From: Thermoplasmata archaeon UBA61
Lineage (GTDB): Archaea > Thermoplasmatota > Thermoplasmata > Lutacidiplasmatales > UBA184
DNA length: 64,000 nt
Direction of reading: 5' to 3'
Assembly: GCA_002503985.1 (NCBI GenBank)
Contig: DASW01000002.1
Location: 62,001-126,000, forward strand
Position numbers and translations under genes: made by a program. This document shows, piece after piece, positions 24,648 to 33,614 of this stretch; within the stretch, counting starts at the first letter, position 1; the number at the start of each line of letters is the position of its first letter. Under the pieces are notes generated by a model. That model worked only from the letters and a program-made list of their open reading frames with translations. It did no database searches and was not told the origin of the DNA.

Positions 24648-25364
24648 GTGTACTCCTCGACCCTGGACGCCCCGGTCCTCCTGCTCGGCTCGGCCCACGT
24701 GGTGGACCTCAGCGAGCCGCTGCGACGCATCCTTTCCGACCGGGTCCTGGACGGAATCGCCGTCGAGCTCGACGCGGAGAGGGCCCAGTCGCTCATGTCC
24801 CCGGAGGGACCCGCGCGCGGGTCTGGGTCCTCGCCGCTCTTCGCCCGGCTCTGGGGGATCCTGCAACGCCGTCTCGGCGCGGAGATTGGTGCGGGCGTGC
24901 CGGGCGCGGAGATGAAGGTCGCGATCGGGGTCGCCCGGGACCGGAACCTTCCCGTCTTTCTCATCGACGACCCCATCCGCGCCACGCTCGCGAACCTCGT
25001 GCGCTCGTTGTCCTTCCGGGAGCGGGTCACCCTGCTCGTGAGCGGCGTCGTCGGCCTGTTCGTCCCGTCCCGCATCGTGACCCGGGAGATGGACCGATAC
25101 AACGAGTCCCCGAGCGAGTACACCGACCAGCTGCGGCGCGTGAGCCCGACCATGGCCCGCGTCCTGTTGGACGACCGGAACGAGCACATGGCCGACCGTC
25201 TCCTCGCGCTCCGTCAGCGGGGTTTCGGTCGCATGGCCGCGGTGGTCGGTGACGCCCACCTCGAAGGGCTAAGGACCGCCCTCGCCCGGCGCGGGCTCCC
25301 GAGCGAGGTCGTCCGTTTCTCGGAGCTCAAGGCGGCTACAGGACCGTCACCCGGTTCTTCGTAG
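24648..25364 (+). CDS. TraB/PrgY-family protein
   Basis: TraB-domain protein of about 238 residues. Family marks: VLLLGSAHVVDLS at the N-terminus, the IAVELDAERAQSL segment and the C-terminal VVGDAHLEGL, whose histidines suit the proposed metallo-hydrolase role of the family. One hydrophobic stretch (VTLLVSGVVGLFVP, ~120-133) may be a membrane segment; many archaeal relatives have several. GTG at 24648 is chosen from the promoter position; an in-frame ATG at 24564 would overlap the divergent gene. Its 3' end overlaps mrp by 29 nt. Confidence 0.78.
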   Translation: MYSSTLDAPVLLLGSAHVVDLSEPLRRILSDRVLDGIAVELDAERAQSLMSPEGPARGSGSSPLFARLWGILQRRLGAEIGAGVPGAEMKVAIGVARDRNLPVFLIDDPIRATLANLVRSLSFRERVTLLVSGVVGLFVPSRIVTREMDRYNESPSEYTDQLRRVSPTMARVLLDDRNEHMADRLLALRQRGFGRMAAVVGDAHLEGLRTALARRGLPSEVVRFSELKAATGPSPGSS

Positions 25365-26208
25365 CGTCGTCGATGGCCCGAAGGAACGCGTCGGCGAGCG
25401 CCGTGACCTCGGGGGACGTGATCTCTCCCAGCCGACCGTCGTCCGAGAGCTCGGAGACCGGGGAGAGCACCGGAAGGCTCCCGAGGACCGGGATCCCGTA
25501 CTCCTCGGCGACACGGGCGACCCGGCTCGGGCCGAACAGCTCGGTCCGCTCGTGGCAATGCGGGCAGGTCACCCAGGACATGTTCTCGACGACCCCGAGG
25601 AGCGGGACGTGAAGGTCGCGGGCCATGTTCATCGCCTTCTTCACGATCAACGCCGCGAGGTCCTGGGGGGTCAACACGAACACCATCCCGTCGATCGGGA
25701 TCGTTTGGAAGACCGTGAGGGGAACGTCGCTCGTCCCCGGCGGCATGTCGATGAGCAAGTAGTCGAGGGGTCCCCAGTGGACGCCTCCGAAGAACTGGGT
25801 GATGAGGCGGGTCACGAGCGGGCCCCGCCAGATGACCGGGGTCTGCTCGTCCTCGACCATGAACTGGGACGAGATGACCGAGATCCCCGACGGTGTCGCA
25901 GCGGGTTCGATCCCTTCCCCCCGGTCGAACAGGGGACCGGTGAGGCCGAGGAGCTTCGGGATCGAGGGACCGGTGATGTCGGCGTCCAGGATCCCTACGT
26001 GCAGGCCGCGACGGGTGAGCTCGACCGCGAGCAGCGCCGCGACGGACGACTTTCCGACGCCTCCCTTACCGCTACCGACCGCGACGACGTGCTGAACCTC
26101 CCCTTTGTCCATCCGCTGGAGAATTCCGCGGGCGGAGGGGTGCGCGGCGGGAGTCGGAGAAGGCGGCGACGCGGCGGCAGGGTCGTTGGGCTGTCCGTCG
26201 GCGGTCAC
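25336..26208 (-). CDS. mrp: Mrp/NBP35-family Fe-S carrier ATPase
   Basis: P-loop ATPase that carries and transfers 4Fe-4S clusters to target proteins. 290 residues. Deviant Walker A GKGGVGKSS (~48-56), LDADITGPSI, LIDMPPGTSD, and the cluster cysteines in VTCPHCHERT. The first ~25 residues are Pro/Ala-rich. GTG start with TATATATA centred about 26 bp upstream. This genome needs Fe-S clusters for KorAB, FixX, XPD and UDG, all in the window. Confidence 0.94.
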   Translation of the reverse strand: MTADGQPNDPAAASPPSPTPAAHPSARGILQRMDKGEVQHVVAVGSGKGGVGKSSVAALLAVELTRRGLHVGILDADITGPSIPKLLGLTGPLFDRGEGIEPAATPSGISVISSQFMVEDEQTPVIWRGPLVTRLITQFFGGVHWGPLDYLLIDMPPGTSDVPLTVFQTIPIDGMVFVLTPQDLAALIVKKAMNMARDLHVPLLGVVENMSWVTCPHCHERTELFGPSRVARVAEEYGIPVLGSLPVLSPVSELSDDGRLGEITSPEVTALADAFLRAIDDATKNRVTVL

Positions 26209-26226
26209 GCGGCGTTGACGGAGGTG

Positions 26227-26237
26227 TAAATATATAA
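26227..26237. promoter_or_regulatory. Shared divergent TATA element, mrp / acd
   Basis: TAAATATATAA is the only AT-rich block in the 69-bp gap. It is 26 bp before the mrp GTG on the minus strand and predicts a plus-strand start near 26259, about 19 nt before the acd ATG, which is preceded by AAGGTGG. Confidence 0.6.
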
Positions 26238-26277
26238 CGGACCGCCCGTCCGAAGACCGGAACCCTGCAAGGTGGCT

Positions 26278-28413
26278 ATGACGAGCGGCCGGTCGGCGGA
26301 ATTGGAGGAAGTCTTTCAGCCCTCGTCAGTGGCAGTCATCGGCGCCTCGAACAAGCCCGGGAAGGTCGGGACGTATCTCTTCCGTAACATCATCGAGGCC
26401 GGATTCGGAGGGGTCGTCTACCCGGTGAATCCGTCCTCGAAAAGCGTCTCGGGGGTTCGGTGCTATCCTTCCATCGAGGACCTTCCCGAGACCCCGGACC
26501 TAGGCGTCGTGATCGTGCCGGCACCGACCGTCGCGGACACCGTCGAGCGGCTCGGAAAGGCGGGATCCCGCGGTGTGATCATCATCTCCAGCGGGTTCCG
26601 CGAGCTCGGGGAATCCGGCGCGATCCTCGAGGACGACGTGGTCCGACGGGCCGCGAAGTACAAGATGTCAATCGTCGGCCCGAACTGCTTTGGGGTCATC
26701 AACACGGCCCCGGAAGTGAACCTGAACGCCACGTTCAGTGCGAGCCTTCCGCCGCGCGGGAATATCGCGTTCGTCTCTCAGAGCGGGGCCCTCTGCGCGG
26801 GGATTCTGGCCTACGGGATCAGCGAGCGGATCGGCTTCTCTCGGTTCGTTTCCGTGGGGAACCGCGCAGGAATCGACGAGAACGACCTTCTCTACTCGCT
26901 CGGCAAGGACGAGGCCACCAAGGTCATCCTGCTCTACGTCGAGAGCCTCGTGAACGGCCGAAAGTTCCTCGAGACCGCACGGGAGGTAACGGAACACAAA
27001 CCCGTCCTCGTGATCAAGAGCGGTCGGACTCCCGCCGGGGAACGAGCGGCGAAGAGCCACACCGGATCGCTCGCGCAGTCGGGACGCGACCAGCTGTACG
27101 ATTCCCTTTTCAGCCAAGCCGGGGTCGAGCGCGCCGAGACCCTGGGCGAGCTGTTCCGGACCGCGAAGATCTTCGCTTCCGGCCTCAAGATCGAAGGACC
27201 TCGCCTCATGATCCTCACCAACTCGGGAGGCCCGGGGATCGTCGCGGCGGACTCCGCGATCCGCCACGGCCTCGAGCTCCCCCCGCTCTCGCAGGCGATG
27301 CACGACGCCCTCGTCCCCCGCCTTTCCCCGTCGGCGTCGATCGCGAACCCTCTCGACATGACGGCGGACGCCGGGGCCGACCACTACCGCGACATCCTGA
27401 AGATACTGCTCGAAGGCCCCGACATGAACGGGGCGCTCGTCATCACCACGCCGACCTCGACCATGACCGGCGAGTCGGTGGCGCGGGCGATCCTGGAAGC
27501 GAAGGCCACGACCCAGAAGCCGATCGCGGCCTGCCTGTTCGGTGTCAACGACCTCTCCCGGGAAGTATCGATCCTCGAGGAGGCCGGGGTCCCGACGTTC
27601 ACGTTCCCAGAGGAGGCGACCCAGGGTCTTGCGTCCCTCGCGCGCTACCACGCCTGGTGGACGAGACCCCGCGCGCCCGAGCGGACGTTTGCCGTCGACC
27701 ACGCCGTCGCCCAGGCCACGATCGACCGCGCCCGACGCGCGGGCGTGACGATCCTCTCCGACTCCGATGCACGAGCCCTGCTCAGCGCGTACGGCATCCG
27801 GTTCCCCAACGTCCAGCTCGTCCACTCGCTGGACCAGGCGGTCGCCGCGGCCGACACGATCGGGTACCCGGTCGTCCTGAAGGTCGTCTCGCCCGACCTT
27901 TCCCACAAGACCGACGTGGGCGGCGTCGCCTTGGGGATCCACGACGCGACGATGCTCCAGACGGCCTGGGAGACGATGCAACAGTCCCTTGCGGCAAAGG
28001 CCCCCACCGCTCGGATCGAAGGGTTCGACGTCGAGTCCGAGATCCAGGAAGGGAAGGAGGTCCTGGTCGGCGTCCAACGGGACCCGCATTTTGGTCCGAT
28101 CCTCGCCTTCGGGCTGGGCGGCATCTACGTCGAGGTGCTCCGGGACGTCACGTTCCGGCTCGCCCCCCTCCGACCGCTCTCGGCCCTGCGCATGGTCCAG
28201 TCCGTGAAGGCGTTCCCTCTCCTCAAAGGGGTCCGCGGCGAGCCGCCCAGCGACATCGAGGCGTTGACCGAGGTGATCGAGCGGATCTCTCAGCTCGCGA
28301 TGGAGATGCCCGACGTCCTGGAGCTCGACATCAACCCGCTCCTCGTCCTCCCGGACTCGGGGGGCGTGATTGCCGCCGACGCGCGGGTTGTACTCTCTCC
28401 GTCTTCCAAATAG
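26278..28413 (+). CDS. acd: Acetyl/acyl-CoA synthetase (ADP-forming), fused alpha-beta
   Basis: Converts acetyl-CoA (or another acyl-CoA), ADP and phosphate to acid, CoA and ATP, the usual archaeal route for ATP from acyl-CoA. 711 residues. The alpha part (1-~460) has the CoA-binding start SVAVIGASNKPGK and the phosphohistidine at His261 in KSHTGS. The beta part (~475-711) is an ATP-grasp domain with YPVVLKVVSPDLSHKTDVGGV and a C-terminal LELDINPLL. ATG at 26278; a GTG six bases upstream is possible. The 3' end overlaps moaE by 83 nt. Probably works after KorAB. Confidence 0.95.
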   Translation: MTSGRSAELEEVFQPSSVAVIGASNKPGKVGTYLFRNIIEAGFGGVVYPVNPSSKSVSGVRCYPSIEDLPETPDLGVVIVPAPTVADTVERLGKAGSRGVIIISSGFRELGESGAILEDDVVRRAAKYKMSIVGPNCFGVINTAPEVNLNATFSASLPPRGNIAFVSQSGALCAGILAYGISERIGFSRFVSVGNRAGIDENDLLYSLGKDEATKVILLYVESLVNGRKFLETAREVTEHKPVLVIKSGRTPAGERAAKSHTGSLAQSGRDQLYDSLFSQAGVERAETLGELFRTAKIFASGLKIEGPRLMILTNSGGPGIVAADSAIRHGLELPPLSQAMHDALVPRLSPSASIANPLDMTADAGADHYRDILKILLEGPDMNGALVITTPTSTMTGESVARAILEAKATTQKPIAACLFGVNDLSREVSILEEAGVPTFTFPEEATQGLASLARYHAWWTRPRAPERTFAVDHAVAQATIDRARRAGVTILSDSDARALLSAYGIRFPNVQLVHSLDQAVAAADTIGYPVVLKVVSPDLSHKTDVGGVALGIHDATMLQTAWETMQQSLAAKAPTARIEGFDVESEIQEGKEVLVGVQRDPHFGPILAFGLGGIYVEVLRDVTFRLAPLRPLSALRMVQSVKAFPLLKGVRGEPPSDIEALTEVIERISQLAMEMPDVLELDINPLLVLPDSGGVIAADARVVLSPSSK

Positions 28414-28771
28414 GCGCCCTCGCCTTCAGCTGATCGATAAGGAATCGAGCGGCCGCGAACGCCTCCGTGCGGTGGACCGTCGCGACCCCCACGACGACCG
28501 AGACCTGTCCGACCGGGACCGAGCCCAGGCGGTGCCACAGCACGACCCTTTCCGCCCCGTAGCGGCGGTGGACCTTTCGCTCAAGTTCAGCGAGGACGAC
28601 CCGGGCGAGCGTCCGGTGCGCCTCGTACTCGAGAGCGACCACCCGCCCACGACGCGTCGCGTCCGGCCGCACCCGGCCCGCGAACAACACGACCCCGCCG
28701 AGTCCCGGCCCTTCCAAGGCCTCCATCGCGGCGGGGACCGAGAGGGGGCGACGCGTCAGCCGAAGGCTCAC
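28331..28771 (-). CDS. moaE: Molybdopterin synthase catalytic subunit MoaE
   Basis: Inserts sulfur from MoaD into precursor Z to make molybdopterin. 146 residues. VVLFAGRVRPDATRRGRV, LEYEAHRTLA, VGVATVHRTEAF and the active-site lysines in LKARAPIWKTE are all present. The family usually ends near that last motif; about 20 further Arg/Pro/Gly-rich residues here are antisense to the end of acd. GTG start, two bases after the moaD stop. Confidence 0.95.
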   Translation of the reverse strand: MSLRLTRRPLSVPAAMEALEGPGLGGVVLFAGRVRPDATRRGRVVALEYEAHRTLARVVLAELERKVHRRYGAERVVLWHRLGSVPVGQVSVVVGVATVHRTEAFAAARFLIDQLKARAPIWKTERVQPARRRQSRPPSPGGRGAG

Positions 28772-28773
28772 GG

Positions 28774-29031
28774 TCAGCCACCTCCGTACGGTGGATGGAC
28801 CGCGAACTCGTCGCCCGGGCGCACTTTGTTCGTTAGGCGCGTAAGGTAGCGTTCGTTGAGAACGAACCGACTCGTCCGGAGCGCGGGGGCAAGTTTTGGA
28901 TAATGCTTTCCTAAGGAATCGATGAGCGACTTGGCTGTCACGCCGTCCGGGTCGACACGGATCCGTAGCTGGGACGCGCCGACCGCCACCCGAGCCGTCG
29001 CGAAGAGCCGGACGGTCACTCGGCCGGGCAT
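28774..29031 (-). CDS. moaD: MoaD-type sulfur carrier
   Basis: Ubiquitin-fold sulfur carrier, 85 residues, ending PPYGGG; the C-terminal Gly-Gly is adenylated and thiocarboxylated. VTVRLFATARVAVG at the start and PGDEFAVHPP near the end match MoaD. Directly upstream of moaE, its partner. It could serve tRNA thiolation as well, as in some Archaea. Confidence 0.93.
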   Translation of the reverse strand: MPGRVTVRLFATARVAVGASQLRIRVDPDGVTAKSLIDSLGKHYPKLAPALRTSRFVLNERYLTRLTNKVRPGDEFAVHPPYGGG

Positions 29032-29118
29032 GGGCGCACCCAGCCCGGGGCCCGTCTAAGCGTTACGGACATTCCGCTTGACAGAATCGATTAATACGGA
29101 GGCCCCCTCGAAGTTCCC

Positions 29119-30858
29119 ATGAAGGAGCTTGCCGTCCGCGTCGGGGGTCAAGCCGGCGACGGAATCGCCTCGATCGGCGAGTCGATCGCCCGAAGTTTCT
29201 CCCGAATGGGACTGCATGTCTTCGGACTGAACGCCTACCAATCGGTGATCCGCGGCGGTCATGTCTGGTATCACGCGCGGGCGTCGGAGGGGAAGGTCCA
29301 CTGCCAGGGCGACACCGCCGACATCCTCTACGCCTTGGACCGCCAGACGGTGGACGTCCACGCCTCCATTCTCCGGCCGGGCGGTACGGTCATCTTCGAC
29401 CCGGAGAAGTTCCCGCTCGCGCCCACCGACGTTTCCTCGGAAATCCATCTCCTGCCCGTGCCCACTCTCGAGATCGCACGCAAGTACACGAGCCAGTCGA
29501 TTCTCCAGAACGCGGCCGGGATCGGGGCGACGGCGTTCCTCGCGGGCATTCCGATAGACGTCATCCACCAGGTCCTGACCGACTCGTTCGGCCGGAAGGC
29601 GGGGGACGTGGTCACCTGGAACATCGGCGCGAGCACGGATGGGTACCGCTTTGCCGAAACGAAGGGACCGATCCACCCGAAGGCCATCGCCAAGAAGGAC
29701 CCACCCAAGCTCCTGATGACGGGGAACCAGGCGATTGCCCTCGGCGCGGCCGCGGCGGGCTGTAAATTCCTTGTCCAGTACCCGATGACGCCGGCGACTT
29801 CGATCATGCACTGGCTGGCCGCCCACTCGCGGGCGCTCGGGATCGTGGTGAAGCAGTCGGAGGACGAGCTCGCCTCCATCAACATGGCAATCGGGGCGTC
29901 GTACGCCGGCGTGCGCACGATGACCGCGAGCAGCGGGGGCGGTTTCGCGTTGATGACCGAAGGTCTCGGGATGGCCGGCATGGCCGAGGTCCCGGTCGTG
30001 GTCGTCGATGCGGCCCGGGCCGGTCCGTCAACAGGCCTCCCCACCAAGACCGAGCAGGGCGACCTCAACCTCTTGCTCGGCGCAGGTCAGGGAGAGTGGC
30101 CCCGGGCGATACTCGCTCCGTCGGACCCGGTCGAAGCGTACAACCTCACGGTTGCGGCGTTCGACCTCGCCGAGCGCTTTCAAACTCCCGTGCTCGTCCT
30201 GACCGACTTCCATCTCGCGGAAGCGATGGAGGGGGTGGACCGGGAGGAGATTAACTTCAACATCCCGATCCCGTCGCTCTTCACGGTCGAGCCCGACTCG
30301 CATCGTTACCGACGGTACCTGGACACGGAGTCCGGCGTTTCGCCCCGGGCGTTCCCCGGCCAGCCCGGCCTCAACCACATCGCCCTGTCGGACGAACACG
30401 ATGAGTACGGCGGCGACGTCTCCGACATCCGCGCGGGGATCCCCGCGGCGATTGCCGTGCGAAAGAAGATGATGGAAAAGCGGATGCGCAAGCTGAAGGG
30501 ACTCGCGAAGGAGGTGCCTCCGCCCGTGCTGGAGGGCCCGCCCGACGCCCCGCTCACGTTCGTGGCTTGGGGCTCCCCCGTGGGCGCCGTGCGCGACGCG
30601 ATGGCGATCCTGCAGGAGAAGGGGAAGGCGACGAACCTGCTTCGGTTCCCCACCCTCTACCCGCTCGACCCCGACGTCGTGCGATCGATGTTCGCCCGGA
30701 CGCGGAAGACCCTTCTCGTCGAGGGGAACTTCTCCGGGCAGTTCGCCCACCTCCTCCGCGCGGAGACGGGCATCGAGTTCCCGCACAAGTTCCTCAAGTA
30801 CGACGGAGAGCCTTTCTACCCGCACCAGATCGTCGCGCGCGCGCAGGAGGTGCTCTGA
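29119..30858 (+). CDS. korA: 2-oxoacid:ferredoxin oxidoreductase, fused gamma-alpha subunit
   Basis: 579 residues. The gamma domain comes first (VRVGGQAGDGIASIGESIA, 1-~185), then the alpha pyrimidine-binding domain with YPMTPATS (from Tyr221), the family's diagnostic motif. With KorB it oxidises 2-oxoglutarate or other 2-oxoacids to acyl-CoA and reduces ferredoxin. The fused gamma-alpha plan with a separate beta is common in aerobic and microaerobic Archaea. ATTAATA centred 26 bp before the ATG gives a leaderless transcript. Substrate cannot be fixed from sequence alone. Confidence 0.94.
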   Translation: MKELAVRVGGQAGDGIASIGESIARSFSRMGLHVFGLNAYQSVIRGGHVWYHARASEGKVHCQGDTADILYALDRQTVDVHASILRPGGTVIFDPEKFPLAPTDVSSEIHLLPVPTLEIARKYTSQSILQNAAGIGATAFLAGIPIDVIHQVLTDSFGRKAGDVVTWNIGASTDGYRFAETKGPIHPKAIAKKDPPKLLMTGNQAIALGAAAAGCKFLVQYPMTPATSIMHWLAAHSRALGIVVKQSEDELASINMAIGASYAGVRTMTASSGGGFALMTEGLGMAGMAEVPVVVVDAARAGPSTGLPTKTEQGDLNLLLGAGQGEWPRAILAPSDPVEAYNLTVAAFDLAERFQTPVLVLTDFHLAEAMEGVDREEINFNIPIPSLFTVEPDSHRYRRYLDTESGVSPRAFPGQPGLNHIALSDEHDEYGGDVSDIRAGIPAAIAVRKKMMEKRMRKLKGLAKEVPPPVLEGPPDAPLTFVAWGSPVGAVRDAMAILQEKGKATNLLRFPTLYPLDPDVVRSMFARTRKTLLVEGNFSGQFAHLLRAETGIEFPHKFLKYDGEPFYPHQIVARAQEVL

Positions 30859-30860
30859 CC

Positions 30861-31760
30861 ATGGCGGAAAGCGTTGTGGCGCCGATCGCCTCCCATTCTG
30901 CGACCCAGCTCCCGATCGTCGGGAAGTCCGAGGTCAGGCCCACGTGGTGCCCCGGGTGCGGCGATTACAGTGTGGTCGCGTCCATCGAGATGGCCCTGAA
31001 GCGCCTCAAGATCCCGAGCAAGGACGTGGTCATTGTCTCGGGGATCGGCTGCTCGTCCAACCTCCCGCACTTCCTGTCGAGCTACGGTTTCCACGGACTC
31101 CACGGCCGGACGATCCCGGTCGCCGAGGGGGTCCGGTGGGGGAACCACGGTCTCACGGTCATCGGGACCGGGGGGGACGGGGACGGTTTCGGGATCGGGG
31201 TCGGCCACCTCATCCACGCGATGCGGCGGAACGTCAAGCTGACCTACGTCACCATGGACAACCAGGTCTACGGCCTCACGACCGGACAGGCGAGCCCGAC
31301 GTCGAGGATGGGCCAGAAGACCAAGTCCACGCCTACGGGGGTCATCGAGAACCCGCTCGACCCGGTCTCCCTCGCGCTCGCGAGCGGAGCGACGTACGTC
31401 GCCCGCGGGTTCTCCGGGGACGTGAAGCACCTCACAGACCTCGTTGCGAACGGCATCCAGCACAAGGGGTTCGCGTTCGTGGACGTCTTCTCGCCCTGCG
31501 TGACCTACAACAAGGTCAACACGTTCGACTTCTTCCGCCAGCGGGTCTACAAGCTCGAGAACGCCGGCCATGACCCGAGTGACCTCGGCGCAGCGTTCCA
31601 ACGCTCGCTCGAGTGGGGGGACAAGATCCCGATTGGCCTGTTCTACTCGGTCGACAAGCCCACGTACGAGGACCTCGAGCAAGTGCTCGCCGCGGGACCC
31701 CTGGCCTACCAGCCCTCGGGGCTCAAAGGGCGAGAGAAGCTCCTCGACGAATTCGTCTAA
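30861..31760 (+). CDS. korB: 2-oxoacid:ferredoxin oxidoreductase beta subunit
   Basis: Thiamine-diphosphate subunit, 299 residues. Cluster cysteines include CPGCGD (C30, C33) and SGIGCSSN; the TPP motif is GTGGDGDGFGIG. YGLTTGQASPTS is the expected substrate-side loop. Follows korA by two bases after a GGAGGTG site. The pair reduces ferredoxin and yields acyl-CoA that Acd can use. Confidence 0.95.
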   Translation: MAESVVAPIASHSATQLPIVGKSEVRPTWCPGCGDYSVVASIEMALKRLKIPSKDVVIVSGIGCSSNLPHFLSSYGFHGLHGRTIPVAEGVRWGNHGLTVIGTGGDGDGFGIGVGHLIHAMRRNVKLTYVTMDNQVYGLTTGQASPTSRMGQKTKSTPTGVIENPLDPVSLALASGATYVARGFSGDVKHLTDLVANGIQHKGFAFVDVFSPCVTYNKVNTFDFFRQRVYKLENAGHDPSDLGAAFQRSLEWGDKIPIGLFYSVDKPTYEDLEQVLAAGPLAYQPSGLKGREKLLDEFV

Positions 31761-31875
31761 AGCGCCTCCGCTCACCGTCCGTCACGCGCCGATCGCGACG
31801 CGGGCCGCCGGCCGGTCTCCGCCGCCCGCACCGGGAATGCCCCGGCCGAGTTTCGGGGGTTCCCCGGCACGGGAC

Positions 31876-31891
31876 CCGAAGGTACCTTCGG
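31876..31891. promoter_or_regulatory. 16-bp perfect palindrome before the flippase gene
   Basis: CCGAAGGTACCTTCGG is a perfect inverted repeat, nine bases before a TTTTT run (31901-31905) that also looks like the flippase TATA region. It may be an operator for the downstream promoter or, as RNA (6-bp stem, GUAC loop, then U5), a terminator for korAB. Confidence 0.45.
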
Positions 31892-31942
31892 AACGCTACG
31901 TTTTTACCGTCTTGAGGGAAGACCGGCTCGCAGGCGAAGCTC

Positions 31943-33505
31943 TTGGCCACAGATTCCGACGCGGTGGTCCGGGAGGGGCTCTCGAGCGTCACCAAAGGCA
32001 CCCTCTTTCTGTTGGTCTCCACCCTCCTCCTGGTCGCGCTCACGTTCGTTTCGAGGGTCATCATCGTCCGGAGCATCTCGCAGGCGGACTGGAGCGCGTT
32101 CTCCTTCGGCCTGACGCTCGCGGGCGTGCTCGCCGCGATCGGGTCGCTTGGCCTGCCGAGCGCCGTCGCTCGCAGCCTGCCTTACGCGAGCTCGGACGAG
32201 GAACGTCGGACGATCGTTCGAGGCACCTTGTGGATCGGGAGCGTGGCCGCGCTCGGAAGCTCGCTCCTTCTCTACGTGTTCGCCGAGCCGATCGGGCAGT
32301 CGCTCGGCTCCTCGGGGATCACGCTCGGCCTCCAGTACTTCCCTATCGCGGTCGGCTCGGGCATCGTCGCGAGCCTGATCGCTTCGATCTTTCAGGGCTA
32401 CGAGGACGTCACTCCGAACGCGCTCTTCATCCAGATCGTGAACCCGACGCTGTTCGTCGCGTTCCTCGCGGCCTCGATCGTGGTGCCGCCGTTCGGGATC
32501 AGCTACCAAGAGGCGCTCCTTGCCTACGCGCTCGCGAGCGTGGTCACGCTCGGCCTGCTCGTCTTCTACCTGGTCCTCCGTTTGCCGCATCACCTCCCGC
32601 CGGGGCCCCGGGCGCCGACGGCGTTGCCGCGGTTCCTAAGGTTCACCGCGCCGCTCTTCGTCGTGGGGATCATGGGGACCATCACCGGCTCCGCGGACAC
32701 GCTCGTCCTCGGGATCTTCCACCCTCTCGAGGTGGGCACCTACACCGCGTCGCTCACCCTGGCCCGCCTGCTCCCGATCGGAATCGGGGCGGCGGCGTAC
32801 ATCTTTCTTCCGGTCGCGAGCCGGTTCCTGCGGCTCAACGAACCGCGGTCGATCGGGATCACTTACGTGACCGTCACCAAGTGGATGACGCTCATCTCAC
32901 TCCCGCTCTTCCTGATCTTCTTCTTCCTCCCGAGCTCCTCCCTCGGGTTCGTCTACGGACCCAATTACACGGCCATCGTGGTTCCGCTCCAGATCGTGGT
33001 CGCGGGCGCGTTCGCCACGACGCTCCTCGGGCCTGCGTCCACCGCCCAGGTCGCCTTCGGGCAGACGCGGCTCCTCGCGACCAACGCGATCGCGGCGGGG
33101 ATCGCGGACGTGGTGGTAGCGTTCGCCCTCGTTCCGACGTACGGGTACACGGGGGCAGCGATCGCTTGGGGAGTGGCGACCGCGACGTACGCGGTCCTCT
33201 CTCTGGTAGAGCTCGCCGTGCTCACCGGGATCCACCCGTTCCACGATCACTTGGTCGTCCCGGTCCTGGCCACGGGGCTCCCGGTCGGGGCCGCGCTTTG
33301 GTTCCTGCACCCAAGCCTCCCCTACTGGGCCCTCCCCGTCCTCGGACTCGGGATCGCTCTTCTGTTCGTGGTGCTCGTCCTCGCGACCCGCTCAATCGAC
33401 GAGGGGGACCGCCTCCTCCTCGAGGCCGTCGAACAGCTGTTCGGTCGGCCCCTTCCGTTCTTCCGTCGCCTCGGGCGATACGCGCTGCGACGTCAGGCTC
33501 CGTGA
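31943..33505 (+). CDS. Polysaccharide flippase (Wzx/MurJ-type, MOP superfamily)
   Basis: Membrane protein of 520 residues with about 12-14 hydrophobic segments spread over its length; SVTKGTLFLLVSTLLLVALTF opens the chain. ARSLPYASSDEERRTIVRG and ASLIASIFQGYEDVTPNALF fit the oligosaccharide flippases that move lipid-linked glycans outward. TTG start; the T-rich promoter lies ~40 bp upstream. It stands alone, not in a glycan cluster, though a heptose-type operon occurs elsewhere in the window. Confidence 0.88.
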   Translation: MATDSDAVVREGLSSVTKGTLFLLVSTLLLVALTFVSRVIIVRSISQADWSAFSFGLTLAGVLAAIGSLGLPSAVARSLPYASSDEERRTIVRGTLWIGSVAALGSSLLLYVFAEPIGQSLGSSGITLGLQYFPIAVGSGIVASLIASIFQGYEDVTPNALFIQIVNPTLFVAFLAASIVVPPFGISYQEALLAYALASVVTLGLLVFYLVLRLPHHLPPGPRAPTALPRFLRFTAPLFVVGIMGTITGSADTLVLGIFHPLEVGTYTASLTLARLLPIGIGAAAYIFLPVASRFLRLNEPRSIGITYVTVTKWMTLISLPLFLIFFFLPSSSLGFVYGPNYTAIVVPLQIVVAGAFATTLLGPASTAQVAFGQTRLLATNAIAAGIADVVVAFALVPTYGYTGAAIAWGVATATYAVLSLVELAVLTGIHPFHDHLVVPVLATGLPVGAALWFLHPSLPYWALPVLGLGIALLFVVLVLATRSIDEGDRLLLEAVEQLFGRPLPFFRRLGRYALRRQAP

Positions 33506-33614
33506 GTCGCGCGCGGAGTCTGGCCCGGATGTCGAGGACGAGGCGAACTCATCGCCGCGACCGCGTCCGGGCCGAACGGCGCCCGTTAAAAGGGCGCCCG
33601 GCGTTTCCTCCTCG

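Noticed and set aside
26460..28433. Plus-strand 657-codon frame
   Set aside because: Frame-shifted shadow of acd with no motif.
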